Below are positions 25,744 through 35,245 of a stretch of DNA of 64,000 nucleotides, one piece after another (the first letter of the stretch is position 1; each line of letters begins with the position of its first letter). A program made the translations under genes and the position numbers. Under the pieces are notes generated by a model that saw only the letters and a list, made by a program, of their open reading frames with translations, did not search any database and was not told the origin of the DNA. The DNA comes from Bacteroidota bacterium (GTDB lineage: Bacteria > Bacteroidota > Bacteroidia > Chitinophagales > Chitinophagaceae). The stretch lies in contig VGGR01000003.1 in the NCBI GenBank assembly GCA_016868585.1, positions 103,128 to 167,127 on the forward strand, in the 5' to 3' direction.

Positions 25744-26286
25744 ATGTTTCTCGATATCTTTTTATTGATATTACTGGTGTTAGCTACTTATACCGGGTAT
25801 AAGAAGGGGCTGATTGTTGGTGTTTTTTCCCTGGCGGCTATCATTGTGGGTTTGGCCGCCGCTATGAAATTATCAGTAGTAGCTGCCGCCTATCTGCGAT
25901 CTTATTTTTCCTGGGAAGGGAAATGGGTTCCCCCTTTATCTTTTTTATTGGTGTTAGTGGGAGTTCTACTATTGATTCGATTAGGAGCGAATGCGTTGGA
26001 AAAGGGAGCACAATTGATTTCGCTTGGATGGATAAATGCGCTGGGAGGGATCTTATTCTATTGGGCCATCTGCTTAGTATCCTGTAGTATCATTTTATTT
26101 TATTTATCACAGATTCCCTTGATTCCAACAACAGCAATTGAGCAATCTATCACCTACCCTTATCTAAAAGAAATTGGACCTTGGGTGATGGACTGTTTTG
26201 CAAAATTGTTTCCTGTTTTCAGGGGAATGTATCAGCAGTTACAGGATTTTTTTGAAAAAGTGAAAGAGCAGATCCCAATGCCTTGA
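25744..26286 (+). CDS. CvpA family membrane protein
   Basis: A 180-residue protein with four predicted TM helices, homologous to the colicin V production protein CvpA. The conserved start FLDIFLLILLVLATYTGYKKGLI and the Gly-rich third helix (LGWINALGGILFYWAI) are visible. Other CvpA proteins affect envelope homeostasis and biofilm, but the mechanism is unclear. It sits 9 bp after yqeY and is followed by an alpha/beta hydrolase gene. The C-terminus is a soluble amphipathic helix (QQLQDFFEKVKEQ). Confidence 0.87.
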   Translation: MFLDIFLLILLVLATYTGYKKGLIVGVFSLAAIIVGLAAAMKLSVVAAAYLRSYFSWEGKWVPPLSFLLVLVGVLLLIRLGANALEKGAQLISLGWINALGGILFYWAICLVSCSIILFYLSQIPLIPTTAIEQSITYPYLKEIGPWVMDCFAKLFPVFRGMYQQLQDFFEKVKEQIPMP

Positions 26287-26350
26287 CTGATAACCTTGGT
26301 TATTGACTGAAATCTATTAATTTAGCAGGGTGCGATTGACCAGCGAACCC

Positions 26351-27115
26351 ATGCAATACGAGATCAAACAAAAAGACAAGTTCAGATATGTGGAGGAAGG
26401 AAAGGGAGAACCCTTGGTTCTACTTCACGGTCTGTTTGGCACCCCTAGTAATTTTTCGGGTCTTTTTGAATATTTCCGTTCCAATAACCGCGTAATTATT
26501 CCTCAACTGCCCTTATTGGATTTGGATATCCTGCACACTTCTGTGGGGGGAGTGGCTAAATATGTAAATCGTTTTTTGGAAACGCTCGAGTTAAATGATG
26601 TTCATCTGCTTGGTAATTCCCTGGGCGGTCATGTGGCACTGGTTCACACCTTAAAAAATCCCCAACGTGTTAAATCACTAATTCTTACAGGTAGTTCAGG
26701 GCTCTTTGAAAATGGAATGGGGGATACTTATCCCAGACGTGGCGACTATGAGTACATCAAGAAAAAAGCATCGTTGACTTTTTATGATCCTGCCGTTGCC
26801 ACAAAGGAGCTAGTTGACGAAATTTATAGCATCACCAACAATCGCTTGAAGGTAATAAAGATCATTGCCCTTGCTAAAAGTGCAATTCGAAATAATCTGG
26901 GGGAGGAATTGAAACAGATCAATAAACCCACATTGTTGATATGGGGAAATAATGATACTATTACACCCCCCTTTGTAGGGCACGAGTTCAATAAGTTGAT
27001 CCTAAACAGCGAATTACATTTTATTGATAAGTGTGGGCATGCTCCAATGATGGAAGTGCCGGATGAGTTCAATAAGATGCTTCATGGTTTTTTGAATAAA
27101 TTACAGCATTCCTAA
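26351..27115 (+). CDS. Alpha/beta-fold hydrolase
   Basis: A 254-residue cytoplasmic hydrolase. LLHGLFGTPSNF gives the oxyanion loop (HG). The nucleophile elbow is LGNSLGGHVAL with Ser in GNSLGG, the acid is Asp in WGNNDTITPP, and the base is His in DKCGHAPMME. This is the general MhpC/BioH-like class; substrate unknown. ATG 26351 is preferred over a GTG seven codons earlier. A CBS-ACT gene follows after 10 bp. Confidence 0.88.
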   Translation: MQYEIKQKDKFRYVEEGKGEPLVLLHGLFGTPSNFSGLFEYFRSNNRVIIPQLPLLDLDILHTSVGGVAKYVNRFLETLELNDVHLLGNSLGGHVALVHTLKNPQRVKSLILTGSSGLFENGMGDTYPRRGDYEYIKKKASLTFYDPAVATKELVDEIYSITNNRLKVIKIIALAKSAIRNNLGEELKQINKPTLLIWGNNDTITPPFVGHEFNKLILNSELHFIDKCGHAPMMEVPDEFNKMLHGFLNKLQHS

Positions 27116-27125
27116 CCATTAATAG

Positions 27126-27788
27126 ATGCAAATACAGGATCTCAATTACGCCGGATCTCCTTGGGTGCAGCACATGGAATCTGTTGCTACGGTTCTTGCT
27201 ATAATGGAGAACGAACAATTGGGTCATATTCCTGTGGTGGAAGGGGATACCTATTTGGGGTTGGTAAGCAAAGAGGCCTTATTTGAAGTAATGGACGATT
27301 CAACAACCCTTCAACAATTAGCCTGGTCGTTGCCCCGTCCGTTTGTTAAACCTGCTGATCATTTTCTGGCAGCCATTCAGTTGATGGACGAGCAAGGTCT
27401 TACACTAGTTCCCATAATAACGGATCAACAGGAGTTAATAGCTGCCATCAGTGTACAGGAGTTGCTTACAGCGGTTGGAAAATTTTTAGGATTACAGGAA
27501 GGGGGTGCCTTGTTGGTGCTGGAAAAAGAGGCCCAACATTATACGGCCAGCGAAGTAGCAAAACTGGTGGAGTCCAACGACGCCCAGTTAGAACACTTGA
27601 ATACAATAATAAATGCACAAACAGGGATCATTCAATTGACCATTCGTTTGAATAAATATGAGGTTTCCGATATCATTGCAACATTTCAGCGCTACGATTA
27701 TACTGTTCTGTATTATGTGGGAGAAGAACAGTATGCAAATGAATTAAAAAGCAATTACGATCACTTGATTCATTATCTCAAGATTTGA
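27126..27788 (+). CDS. CBS domain protein with C-terminal ACT-like domain
   Basis: A 220-residue cytoplasmic regulatory protein. The first 120 residues form a CBS pair (IPVVEGDTYLGLVSKEALFE and LVPIITDQQELIAAISVQEL), a module that usually binds adenyl nucleotides. Residues about 130-220 look like an ACT fold (GALLVLEKEAQHYTASEVA, then DAQLEHLNTIINAQTGIIQL). No enzymatic domain is attached. It directly precedes a BamA-like barrel gene and nadK, an arrangement I recognise from other Bacteroidota; an adenylate or NAD(P)-level sensing role is inference. Confidence 0.88.
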   Translation: MQIQDLNYAGSPWVQHMESVATVLAIMENEQLGHIPVVEGDTYLGLVSKEALFEVMDDSTTLQQLAWSLPRPFVKPADHFLAAIQLMDEQGLTLVPIITDQQELIAAISVQELLTAVGKFLGLQEGGALLVLEKEAQHYTASEVAKLVESNDAQLEHLNTIINAQTGIIQLTIRLNKYEVSDIIATFQRYDYTVLYYVGEEQYANELKSNYDHLIHYLKI

Positions 27789-27823
27789 CATTCTCCGTCT
27801 ATCTGCCCTGGATAATCACCCGT

Positions 27824-29311
27824 ATGTATCAATGGAAATCATATGTTATACTTGCCGCTGTTTTTGCGTTGTCCGTAAATCCACTGATAGCCCAGCAAGC
27901 GGATGGTGCTTTTGATTCCATCCCTTCAACCGCACCTCTTGTTGATGTACTTAAATATATACCAACCTACACGGCCAAGCAGGCCAACACCGGGCCTACT
28001 TTTTTAATTGCCACCATCATCGTTTCTGGCAATAAAAAAACACGTTCCAATATTGTTTTACGTGAAGTGCCTTTTAAATCCGGAATGTCATTTTCCTTAT
28101 CGCAATTGATCGACCTGTTTAAGCAGGGCGAACAACAAATAATGAATACGGCATTATTTCATTCGGCCTGCATCTACGCCAGTAAGTTTGAGGGAAACTG
28201 CTTGGAGATAACAGTTGAGGTGATCGAGCGCTGGTATTTATTTCCATTTCCATTTTTTGATCTGGTGGATCGCAACATTAATCAGTGGTTGATCGATCAG
28301 CATGCCAGTTTACAACGGGTAAACTATGGGTTAAAATTATTACATAATAATACAACGGGTCATAATGACAAACTTCGACTGTGGCTGATCAATGGGTACA
28401 CCAAGGAGTTATCTATTAGTTATGAAAAGCCATACTTTGACAGGGAAATGCAATGGGGTTTTCGACTTGTTGCCCGTACCGGCAAAGGGCATGAGATAAA
28501 TTATAACACCATTGCCGACAAACAGGTTTTTTTAAGAACACCCGGTTTTGTTCGCTCTTTTACCAGCCTGGGTGGTGAGTTAACGTACCGAAAAAAATTA
28601 TTTACCCGTCATAATTTTGGGCTCTTTTATTTCCGTGAAAAAGTGGCCGACACCGTGCTTCGCGCTAATCCATATTATTTTCAGGCGCCTGGACGTATCA
28701 ATCAGTTCCCTGAACTTTATTATCAATTCATCTACGCCAAGATGGATTATATACCCTATCCGCGTAAAGGGTTGGCCACGCACGTTCGCTTTAGCAAATT
28801 AGGGATTACGCCCGCATTCAATTTATGGCAGCTGCATTGGCAAACCAAGAAGGTTTGGCCGCTCGGGTTAAAAAACATACTGACACTTGAGTCGTATGCC
28901 GGAATAAAACTTCCATTTAGTCAACCCTATGTGAACAGACGGTTTTTAGGATACAACGAAATTTTTATGAACGGGTTTGAATACAATGTAGTAGATGGGG
29001 TAGCCGGCGGTTATGTTCGAAGTAGTATTGCGCGTGAATTATTTTGTGTCAATATTCCGTTGCCTGGCTTTTTTCGAAAGCGAGCCTCAATTACAACGGT
29101 TCCTTTTCGCATTTTTGGAAAACTGTATTCAAATGCAGGCTACGTATATAGTCCGGACCCAGGGTTTAATTTTCTGCAAAACAAGTTTTTACATGCAGCC
29201 GGATTAGGAATTGATATACTCTCCTTATATGATTTAACCATTCGGATAGAGTATAGCTTTAATAACTTCGGTAAAAACGGACTATTTTTGCACCGCACCA
29301 GCAGTTTTTGA
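27824..29311 (+). CDS. BamA/TamA-like outer-membrane protein with a single POTRA
   Basis: A 495-residue exported protein. The signal peptide (YVILAAVFALSVNPLIAQ) is followed by one POTRA-like domain at about 45-130 (IIVSGNKKTRSNIVLREV and a QQIMNTALFHSACIYA helix). Next is a linker with EVIERWYLFPFPFFDL, then an Omp85-like barrel that ends in an aromatic-rich C-terminus. The full-length bamA lies 4 kb downstream, so this is a distinct short paralogue. Candidate roles are assembly of a lineage-specific barrel or surface export, but none is shown by the sequence. ATG 27824 opens the signal peptide; an earlier TTG overlapping the CBS gene is less likely. Confidence 0.75.
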   Translation: MYQWKSYVILAAVFALSVNPLIAQQADGAFDSIPSTAPLVDVLKYIPTYTAKQANTGPTFLIATIIVSGNKKTRSNIVLREVPFKSGMSFSLSQLIDLFKQGEQQIMNTALFHSACIYASKFEGNCLEITVEVIERWYLFPFPFFDLVDRNINQWLIDQHASLQRVNYGLKLLHNNTTGHNDKLRLWLINGYTKELSISYEKPYFDREMQWGFRLVARTGKGHEINYNTIADKQVFLRTPGFVRSFTSLGGELTYRKKLFTRHNFGLFYFREKVADTVLRANPYYFQAPGRINQFPELYYQFIYAKMDYIPYPRKGLATHVRFSKLGITPAFNLWQLHWQTKKVWPLGLKNILTLESYAGIKLPFSQPYVNRRFLGYNEIFMNGFEYNVVDGVAGGYVRSSIARELFCVNIPLPGFFRKRASITTVPFRIFGKLYSNAGYVYSPDPGFNFLQNKFLHAAGLGIDILSLYDLTIRIEYSFNNFGKNGLFLHRTSSF

Positions 29312-29312
29312 C

Positions 29313-30191
29313 ATGAAAGCAGCGATATACAGCCGGGTTTTTGATGAAGCCCAACTTCTTCCGCTGCAACTTTTTTTTGAGGCACTCTATAAACATCAGA
29401 TTGAGCCAATCATCTACCTGCCATTTTATGAGCAAATAAAGGATAAGGTTCGTTTATCAGCACAAGTCAAAACATTCACACAATCAGCACAGTTAACGAA
29501 GGACATTGAGCATATTATCAGCTTAGGAGGCGACGGCACTTTATTGGATACAATTGCATTAATCCGAAATAAGAAGATTGCGGTAATGGGAATCAATTTT
29601 GGCCGCTTGGGATTTTTAGCCAGTATTGGTAAAGAGCAAGTTGATCTGGCTATTTATTCGCTGGCCAACCGAACCTATGTGGAGGATCATCGAACATTGA
29701 TTCACCTTGATGCAAACATTCCTTTATTTGGGGATGTTCCTTATGCATTGAATGAGTTTACTCTCCTCAAAAGGGATACCAATTCGGTAATAAAAATTCA
29801 TACCTATCTGAACGGCGAGTTTTTAAATACATATTGGGCAGATGGATTGATTGTAGCTACACCTACGGGTTCTACCGGATATTCGTTGAGCTGTAACGGG
29901 CCTATTGTATTTCCCGACTCTCAAAGTTTTGTGATCACTCCGGTGGCTCCGCATAACCTCAATGTTCGCCCGATTGTAGTACCCGATGATCATGTTATTT
30001 CCTTTGACGTAGAAAGCAGGGGGGAGCAAATCATTTGTTCACTGGATGCCCGTCGGGAAATTGTACATAAAGATGTTCAGCTAGCCATACAGAAGGAACA
30101 ATTTACCATCAGCTTATTACGGTTGAGTGAGAATAATTTCTTACAAACGCTACACCACAAACTTACCTGGGGGCTCGATAAGCGTAATTGA
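29313..30191 (+). CDS. nadK: NAD kinase
   Basis: Phosphorylates NAD to NADP. It has 292 residues, with GGDGTLLDT near residue 72 (the signature ATP-binding GGDG loop and catalytic Asp), NEFTLLK, and TPTGSTGYSLSCNGPI, which binds the NAD ribose. APHNLNVRPIVV is the C-terminal conserved segment. The start is ATG 29313, one base after the BamA-like stop, so the genes are surely co-transcribed. Confidence 0.96.
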   Translation: MKAAIYSRVFDEAQLLPLQLFFEALYKHQIEPIIYLPFYEQIKDKVRLSAQVKTFTQSAQLTKDIEHIISLGGDGTLLDTIALIRNKKIAVMGINFGRLGFLASIGKEQVDLAIYSLANRTYVEDHRTLIHLDANIPLFGDVPYALNEFTLLKRDTNSVIKIHTYLNGEFLNTYWADGLIVATPTGSTGYSLSCNGPIVFPDSQSFVITPVAPHNLNVRPIVVPDDHVISFDVESRGEQIICSLDARREIVHKDVQLAIQKEQFTISLLRLSENNFLQTLHHKLTWGLDKRN

Positions 30192-30227
30192 TACATACCA
30201 AATCACTTTTTTAAACGTTTCTCTTGT

Positions 30228-31100
30228 ATGCTGCAGGTAAAATATTGGTCATCGCTGCTTGGAATTTTTCTTTTTTCGTTTTTTGTTGTTACGGTTCAAG
30301 GACAACAAGGGGATTATTTGCTGGGGGAAGTAGGCATAGGACTTGGGTCTGCCCATTATTTTGGAGATCTCAATACCACCACACGCTTGAATAGACCCAA
30401 ATCTGCCGGTAGCTTATATTTTAAAAAGAACTTAGGCAATTACATTGCGGCAAGAGTAGGCCTGAGTTATGCGGAACTGGGTTATTCTGATATTTACAAC
30501 ACAAAAAACCCAGTTCAGTTAAAACGTAACCTAAGTTTTAACTCTGCTGTATGGGAAGTGGCACTGCAGGGTGATTTTAATTTTTTTCGATTTGATCCTC
30601 AGGAACCTGGGCTTAACTTTACTCCTTATATCACTTTAGGTGTGGGCCTCTTCAGGCACGATCCCTATGCGTTTTTAAATAACCAACGTGTTTATTTTAG
30701 AGAGCTGCCCATTGGCACAGAAGGGCAAAATAGTCCCATGTATCCCGATCGGAAAATGTACAGCGCAACCGCATTAAGCATCCCTTTTGGAGGAGGAATT
30801 AAATATGCATTCAGTGGGGGTCGGTATAATATAGGATTGGAAATAGTGCATCGGTTCACCAATACAGATTATCTGGACGATGTTAGCACTACCTATGTAG
30901 ACCCCGCTGCGTTTCCAAAACCTCCTGGTGGTGTTTCTGATGCTCAATTACTAAGCGACAGGTCTTATGTACTGGGCACTCCTATTGGAATTCCCGGACT
31001 TCAACGCGGAAATGGCAGTAAGCAGCGAGATCAGTTTGTTACGGCTCAACTTACATTTAGTTTCAACCTGTTTAGCTATAAATGCCCGGCTGCCGACTAA
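30228..31100 (+). CDS. DUF6089 family outer-membrane barrel protein
   Basis: A 290-residue exported protein with signal sequence (LGIFLFSFFVVTVQGQ). GLGSAHYFGDLN near residue 40 and an 8-strand-like beta-barrel pattern with final strand TAQLTFSFNLFSYKC are typical of Bacteroidota DUF6089 proteins, which are regularly encoded between nadK and uppS. Function unknown. Between it and uppS there is a TAACTTTG box. Confidence 0.82.
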   Translation: MLQVKYWSSLLGIFLFSFFVVTVQGQQGDYLLGEVGIGLGSAHYFGDLNTTTRLNRPKSAGSLYFKKNLGNYIAARVGLSYAELGYSDIYNTKNPVQLKRNLSFNSAVWEVALQGDFNFFRFDPQEPGLNFTPYITLGVGLFRHDPYAFLNNQRVYFRELPIGTEGQNSPMYPDRKMYSATALSIPFGGGIKYAFSGGRYNIGLEIVHRFTNTDYLDDVSTTYVDPAAFPKPPGGVSDAQLLSDRSYVLGTPIGIPGLQRGNGSKQRDQFVTAQLTFSFNLFSYKCPAAD

Positions 31101-31106
31101 AATGAA

Positions 31107-31114
31107 TAACTTTG
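31107..31114 (+). promoter_or_regulatory. Putative -7 element for uppS
   Basis: TAACTTTG followed by GCAGC, 19 bp before the uppS ATG. It may provide an internal promoter for the uppS-bamA-ompH block. Confidence 0.45.
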
Positions 31115-31133
31115 CAGCTGACTTGAACACCCT

Positions 31134-31877
31134 ATGTCGGCTCTTGTTCCCCCATCATTAGATAAAAACCGTATGCCTCGCCACATTGCCATCATCATGG
31201 ATGGGAATGGTCGATGGGCTAAGGATAAAGGGGAAGACCGTTTGTTTGGCCATCACCACGGAGTTGAAAGTGTGCGTGATATTGTAGAGGCCGCTGCCGA
31301 ATTAGGCATTAAGTACTTGACCCTGTATGCTTTTTCTACAGAAAATTGGGACCGCCCGGCTGAGGAAGTTGCGGGCCTGATGCAACTCCTGGTTACTACC
31401 ATTCGAAAAGAAGTTCCCACGCTTAATAAGAACAATATTCGTTTACATGTGATTGGGGATTTGAGTATGTTACCTGATTTTGCACAAAATGAGTTAACGG
31501 AGGCTTTGAAGATGACGGCCCCTAATACAGGATTGAATTTAGTGATGGCACTCAGTTACAGTGGGCGTTGGGAGCTAGTGGAGGCAGTTCGTAGCATTGC
31601 CCGTTCTGTTGAGGAAAAAAAGCTGAATTGGACTAAAATAACTGAACAAACCCTACAGGACCATCTCTCGACACATGCTTTTCCAGATCCTGAATTGATG
31701 ATCAGAACCAGTGGAGAATACAGGATAAGTAATTTCCTACTTTTTCAATTGGCCTATACTGAATTGTACTTTACGGAAGTGTGTTGGCCCGATTTTAGAA
31801 AGCAAAATCTGTATGAGGCCTTGTTGAAGTATCAACAAAGAGATAGGCGTTTTGGAAAAATCAGTGAGCAGCTTTAA
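31134..31877 (+). CDS. uppS: Isoprenyl transferase (undecaprenyl pyrophosphate synthase)
   Basis: cis-Prenyltransferase making undecaprenyl-PP, the lipid carrier of peptidoglycan and O-antigen synthesis. It has 247 residues. IIMDGNGRWAK near residue 20 carries the catalytic Asp, GHHHGVESVRD and TLYAFSTENWDRP are conserved, and PDPELMIRTSGEYRISNFLLFQ is the C-terminal signature. It sits between DUF6089 and bamA. The typical family sequence has RLSNFL where this one has RISNFL, a conservative change. Confidence 0.96.
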   Translation: MSALVPPSLDKNRMPRHIAIIMDGNGRWAKDKGEDRLFGHHHGVESVRDIVEAAAELGIKYLTLYAFSTENWDRPAEEVAGLMQLLVTTIRKEVPTLNKNNIRLHVIGDLSMLPDFAQNELTEALKMTAPNTGLNLVMALSYSGRWELVEAVRSIARSVEEKKLNWTKITEQTLQDHLSTHAFPDPELMIRTSGEYRISNFLLFQLAYTELYFTEVCWPDFRKQNLYEALLKYQQRDRRFGKISEQL

Positions 31878-31949
31878 CAAAGACTTTCGATTTTAAACCT
31901 TAATTTGCCGACCGGCTAAGTGCTGGTATTATATAACACATTGAAACTG

Positions 31950-34697
31950 ATGCGTTTAAATTCACTGTCCCGCTATTTATTGCTCCTTGGGCTTACTTCT
32001 TTAAGCTTTTTTCCCCTTCTTCAAGCACAGGTAAACCCGGACACTTCTAAACCCACTTCTGTAGATCCCCGTTTATTAGAATGGGAAAAAGCCCGAATTG
32101 TAAAAGAATATACCGTTGCGGATGTAAAAATTACCGGTATTCGTTACCTGGATACGTCAATTGTTTATTCAATTGCAAATCTGCAGCCCGGCGATAAGTT
32201 TGTACATCCCGGCGCTGAACTTTTTGGGAAGGCCATTAGTAATTTATGGAGACAAAAATTATTCTCTGGTGCACAGGTCTTTGTTACAAAATTAGAGGAC
32301 GATAAAGTTTGGGTGGAGATCAGTGTGCAAGAAAGACCTCGTCTTGGAAATTACAAATTCATAGGAATTCGCAAACCGGAGGAAGAAGATATTCTTACTA
32401 AAATCAATCTGGCCAAGCAGACCATCATCACTGAAAATACGCGCAGGGAGATCATTGAAAAAATCTCCAAACATTATGCCGAAAAAGGTTTCAGAAATGT
32501 TCAGGTTAAGCTGGAAGAAAAACCAGATCCCACTTTTGCCAATTCAAATATGCTTTTGATCAATGTTGCCAAGGGTAACCGAGTTCGTATTGGCGATATT
32601 AATTTTTATGGGAACGAACAGGTGGACGATCTGCGATTGAAAAAACAATTTAAAGGCACTAAGGAATCTACGCGAATCACGTTGCGTCCAGATCAGGCTA
32701 CAGGTCCTTACGGAACAAACTCAGGCGCCAGTGTTCGCGAATATTTTAAGACCCTTGGTTTTCTATCGCCCAGCCGCACCAAGCGTGTATTGGATCCTTA
32801 TGTTCGGCTCAAATTATTAAGCTCTGCGAAATTTGATGATAAGAAGTACGACGAGGACAAAGAAAAGTTACTCAACCATTACAACTCCCTGGGATATCGT
32901 GATGCACAGATAATTGCCGACACGCAGTATCTCACCACAAAGGGCAATTTAAAAATAGACTTTAAGATCAACGAGGGTCATCGTTATTATTTCGGGAATA
33001 TTATTTGGAAGGGCAACGCTAAATTCTCTGATTCATTGCTAAATCAGCTGCTGGGGATTAACAAAGGAGATATTTACAACGTAGCGGTGTTGAATAAAAG
33101 GTTGGGCAAAGAAGCTTCCCAGGAAGGCGGGGATATTAGCGGATACTACATGGATGATGGCTATTTATTTTTCCGCGCCGAACCAGTAGAAGTTGCTGTT
33201 TACAACGATACCATTGATTATGAAATCAGAATGATGGAAGGTCCGCAGGCACGTATCAAAAACGTAACCATTGCGGGTAATGAAAAAACAAAGGATCATG
33301 TGGTACGTCGTGAATTGCGTACCGTTCCGGGTGAATTGTTCAGCCGTGCACAATTGATCCGCTCGCAACGTGAGTTAGGAAACCTGCAGTTCTTTAATCA
33401 GGAAAAAATTAATCCGGGTGTTGTTCCTAATCAGGACGATGGAACCGTTGATATCAATTGGCAGTTGGAAGAAAAATCAGCTGATCAGCTAGAGCTTTCT
33501 GCCGGTTGGGGCGGTGGTATTGGTTTGACCGGTACCCTGGGTGTTACCTTCAATAATTTTTCGGTAAAAAATATTTGGAAAAAATCTGCCTGGGATCCAC
33601 TTCCAACAGGAGACGGACAAAAAATAAGCGTACGATTACAGTCCAATGGACGGGCGTATCGTTCCTACAGTGCTTCCTTTACCGAGCCCTGGCTGGGAGG
33701 AAAGAAAAGAAATTCATTGACCTTTGGTTTTAACAGCAGCCGTTTTTCCAATGCATTTGATCCATTTACCGGACGAATTGACAAGGCACGTTCTGACACC
33801 AATTATCTCAGCACCAGTGGTTTCTCTGTTGCGTTTGGTAAACAATTGAAATGGCCTGACGATTATTTTAATCTGGTACTTACTTTCAACTACACGCGTT
33901 ATAAGCTTGCCAATTATCCGATTTTCAGCGCTGACTTCACATCCGGAACCTCCAATAATGTGAGCGTAAAAATCGCTTTGCAGCGTTCTTCCGTATTCAA
34001 TCCTATATTCCCTACCAGCGGAGCTAATTTTCTGGCCAGTGTACAGTTAACGCCTCCTTATTCTTTATTGGGAAATGTTGGATCTGGTTACAATGCGTAT
34101 CGCAGACCTGAATACCACAAATGGCGTTTCAATGCGGAATGGTATGTGCCCATCGGAAAACCATTGGGTGCAGAAAAAAATCGTCAGTTTGTAGTGAAGT
34201 TGGCTGCCAAGTACGGATTCATGGGACGTTATAATCCGGATCTGCCTTACTCCCCTTTTGAACGTTTCCAAGTGGGCGATGCCGGCTTGACAAATAACTT
34301 TGGATTATTGGGTTATGATATAGTTGCGCATCGCGGATATCCGGTTTATCAGACTTCTGACCCAACGATCAACCCGGATCAACAAAGTGCCAGCCAATTC
34401 TTTACTATTTTCAACAAGTATCAATTGGAGGCTCGCTTTCCTTTGGTAACCAATCCCAGCAGTACTATATATGCCCTTAGCTTTTTTGAAGCGGCCAATG
34501 GATGGTACAATTACAAAGATTATAATCCCTTCCGCTTACGTCGCAGTGTGGGAGTAGGTATGCGTTTTTTCCTTCCTATGTTTGGACTACTTGGATTTGA
34601 CTATGGACTTGGTTTAGACCGCGCTATTCCCGGGCAGTCCAATGGATTGAAAGGAATTTCTCGATTCACCTTTATGCTAGGATTTGAACCTGAATAA
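31950..34697 (+). CDS. bamA: Outer membrane protein assembly factor BamA
   Basis: Omp85 insertase that folds beta-barrel proteins into the outer membrane. 915 residues are longer than E. coli BamA (810). A signal peptide is followed by five POTRA-like repeats (first ADVKITGIRYLDTSI, later RIGDINFYGNEQV and ARIKNVTIAGNEKT) and a C-terminal 16-strand barrel. In the barrel, LTFGFNSSRF and RFPLVTNPSSTIYALSFFEA are visible, with a final strand FTFMLGFEPE. ATG 31950 opens the signal peptide; a GTG ten codons earlier is the alternative. BamB-E partners are not in the window. Two ompH chaperone genes follow. Confidence 0.94.
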   Translation: MRLNSLSRYLLLLGLTSLSFFPLLQAQVNPDTSKPTSVDPRLLEWEKARIVKEYTVADVKITGIRYLDTSIVYSIANLQPGDKFVHPGAELFGKAISNLWRQKLFSGAQVFVTKLEDDKVWVEISVQERPRLGNYKFIGIRKPEEEDILTKINLAKQTIITENTRREIIEKISKHYAEKGFRNVQVKLEEKPDPTFANSNMLLINVAKGNRVRIGDINFYGNEQVDDLRLKKQFKGTKESTRITLRPDQATGPYGTNSGASVREYFKTLGFLSPSRTKRVLDPYVRLKLLSSAKFDDKKYDEDKEKLLNHYNSLGYRDAQIIADTQYLTTKGNLKIDFKINEGHRYYFGNIIWKGNAKFSDSLLNQLLGINKGDIYNVAVLNKRLGKEASQEGGDISGYYMDDGYLFFRAEPVEVAVYNDTIDYEIRMMEGPQARIKNVTIAGNEKTKDHVVRRELRTVPGELFSRAQLIRSQRELGNLQFFNQEKINPGVVPNQDDGTVDINWQLEEKSADQLELSAGWGGGIGLTGTLGVTFNNFSVKNIWKKSAWDPLPTGDGQKISVRLQSNGRAYRSYSASFTEPWLGGKKRNSLTFGFNSSRFSNAFDPFTGRIDKARSDTNYLSTSGFSVAFGKQLKWPDDYFNLVLTFNYTRYKLANYPIFSADFTSGTSNNVSVKIALQRSSVFNPIFPTSGANFLASVQLTPPYSLLGNVGSGYNAYRRPEYHKWRFNAEWYVPIGKPLGAEKNRQFVVKLAAKYGFMGRYNPDLPYSPFERFQVGDAGLTNNFGLLGYDIVAHRGYPVYQTSDPTINPDQQSASQFFTIFNKYQLEARFPLVTNPSSTIYALSFFEAANGWYNYKDYNPFRLRRSVGVGMRFFLPMFGLLGFDYGLGLDRAIPGQSNGLKGISRFTFMLGFEPE

Positions 34698-34706
34698 CTA
34701 TTGAGT

Positions 34707-35216
34707 ATGAAAAAAAGTTTACTGGTATTCGGTTTTCTGATTTCAGCACTCCTTGGTGCTGCACAGAAATATGCAATAGTTGATACACGCTATATCCTTG
34801 ACAAGATGCCTGAGTACAGAACTGCACAACAACAGCTGGATGTAATGGCCGCAACCTGGCAAAAACAAATTGACAGCATGCAGCTGTCTCTGGATCGTTT
34901 GTATCGTGAGTTTGATGCGGAACAGGTAATGCTTACGGCCGAATTGAAAAAAAGAAAAGAGGACCAACTTTTTAATAAAGAAAAAGAATTACGAGATCTG
35001 CAGCGTAAGCGCTTTGGGTTTGAAGGAGATCTTTTTAGAAAAAGGCAAGAACTGGTTAAGCCGGTACAGGATAAGGTTTACAACGCTATTCAAAAGCTTG
35101 CTGCCAGTCGGGGGTACGATTTTGTCCTGGACAAAAGTGAGGGAATTACCATTATATTTGCCGACCCCAAACTTGATAAAAGTGAGGAGATCCTGAAAGA
35201 ATTAGGAATACGCTAA
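34707..35216 (+). CDS. OmpH/Skp family periplasmic chaperone (first copy)
   Basis: Holdase chaperone that keeps outer-membrane proteins soluble during transit to BamA. It has 169 residues, with signal peptide MKKSLLVFGFLISALLGAAQ. The sequence begins KYAIVDTRYILDKMPEYRTAQ, then an alpha-helical tentacle rich in charged and Gln residues, and ends with DYVLDKSE-type YDFVLDKSEG. ATG 34707 is preferred over TTG 34701. It lies 9 bp after bamA. Confidence 0.92.
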   Translation: MKKSLLVFGFLISALLGAAQKYAIVDTRYILDKMPEYRTAQQQLDVMAATWQKQIDSMQLSLDRLYREFDAEQVMLTAELKKRKEDQLFNKEKELRDLQRKRFGFEGDLFRKRQELVKPVQDKVYNAIQKLAASRGYDFVLDKSEGITIIFADPKLDKSEEILKELGIR

Positions 35217-35245
35217 CACCAACTTCTATTTATAAAAACCATAAC

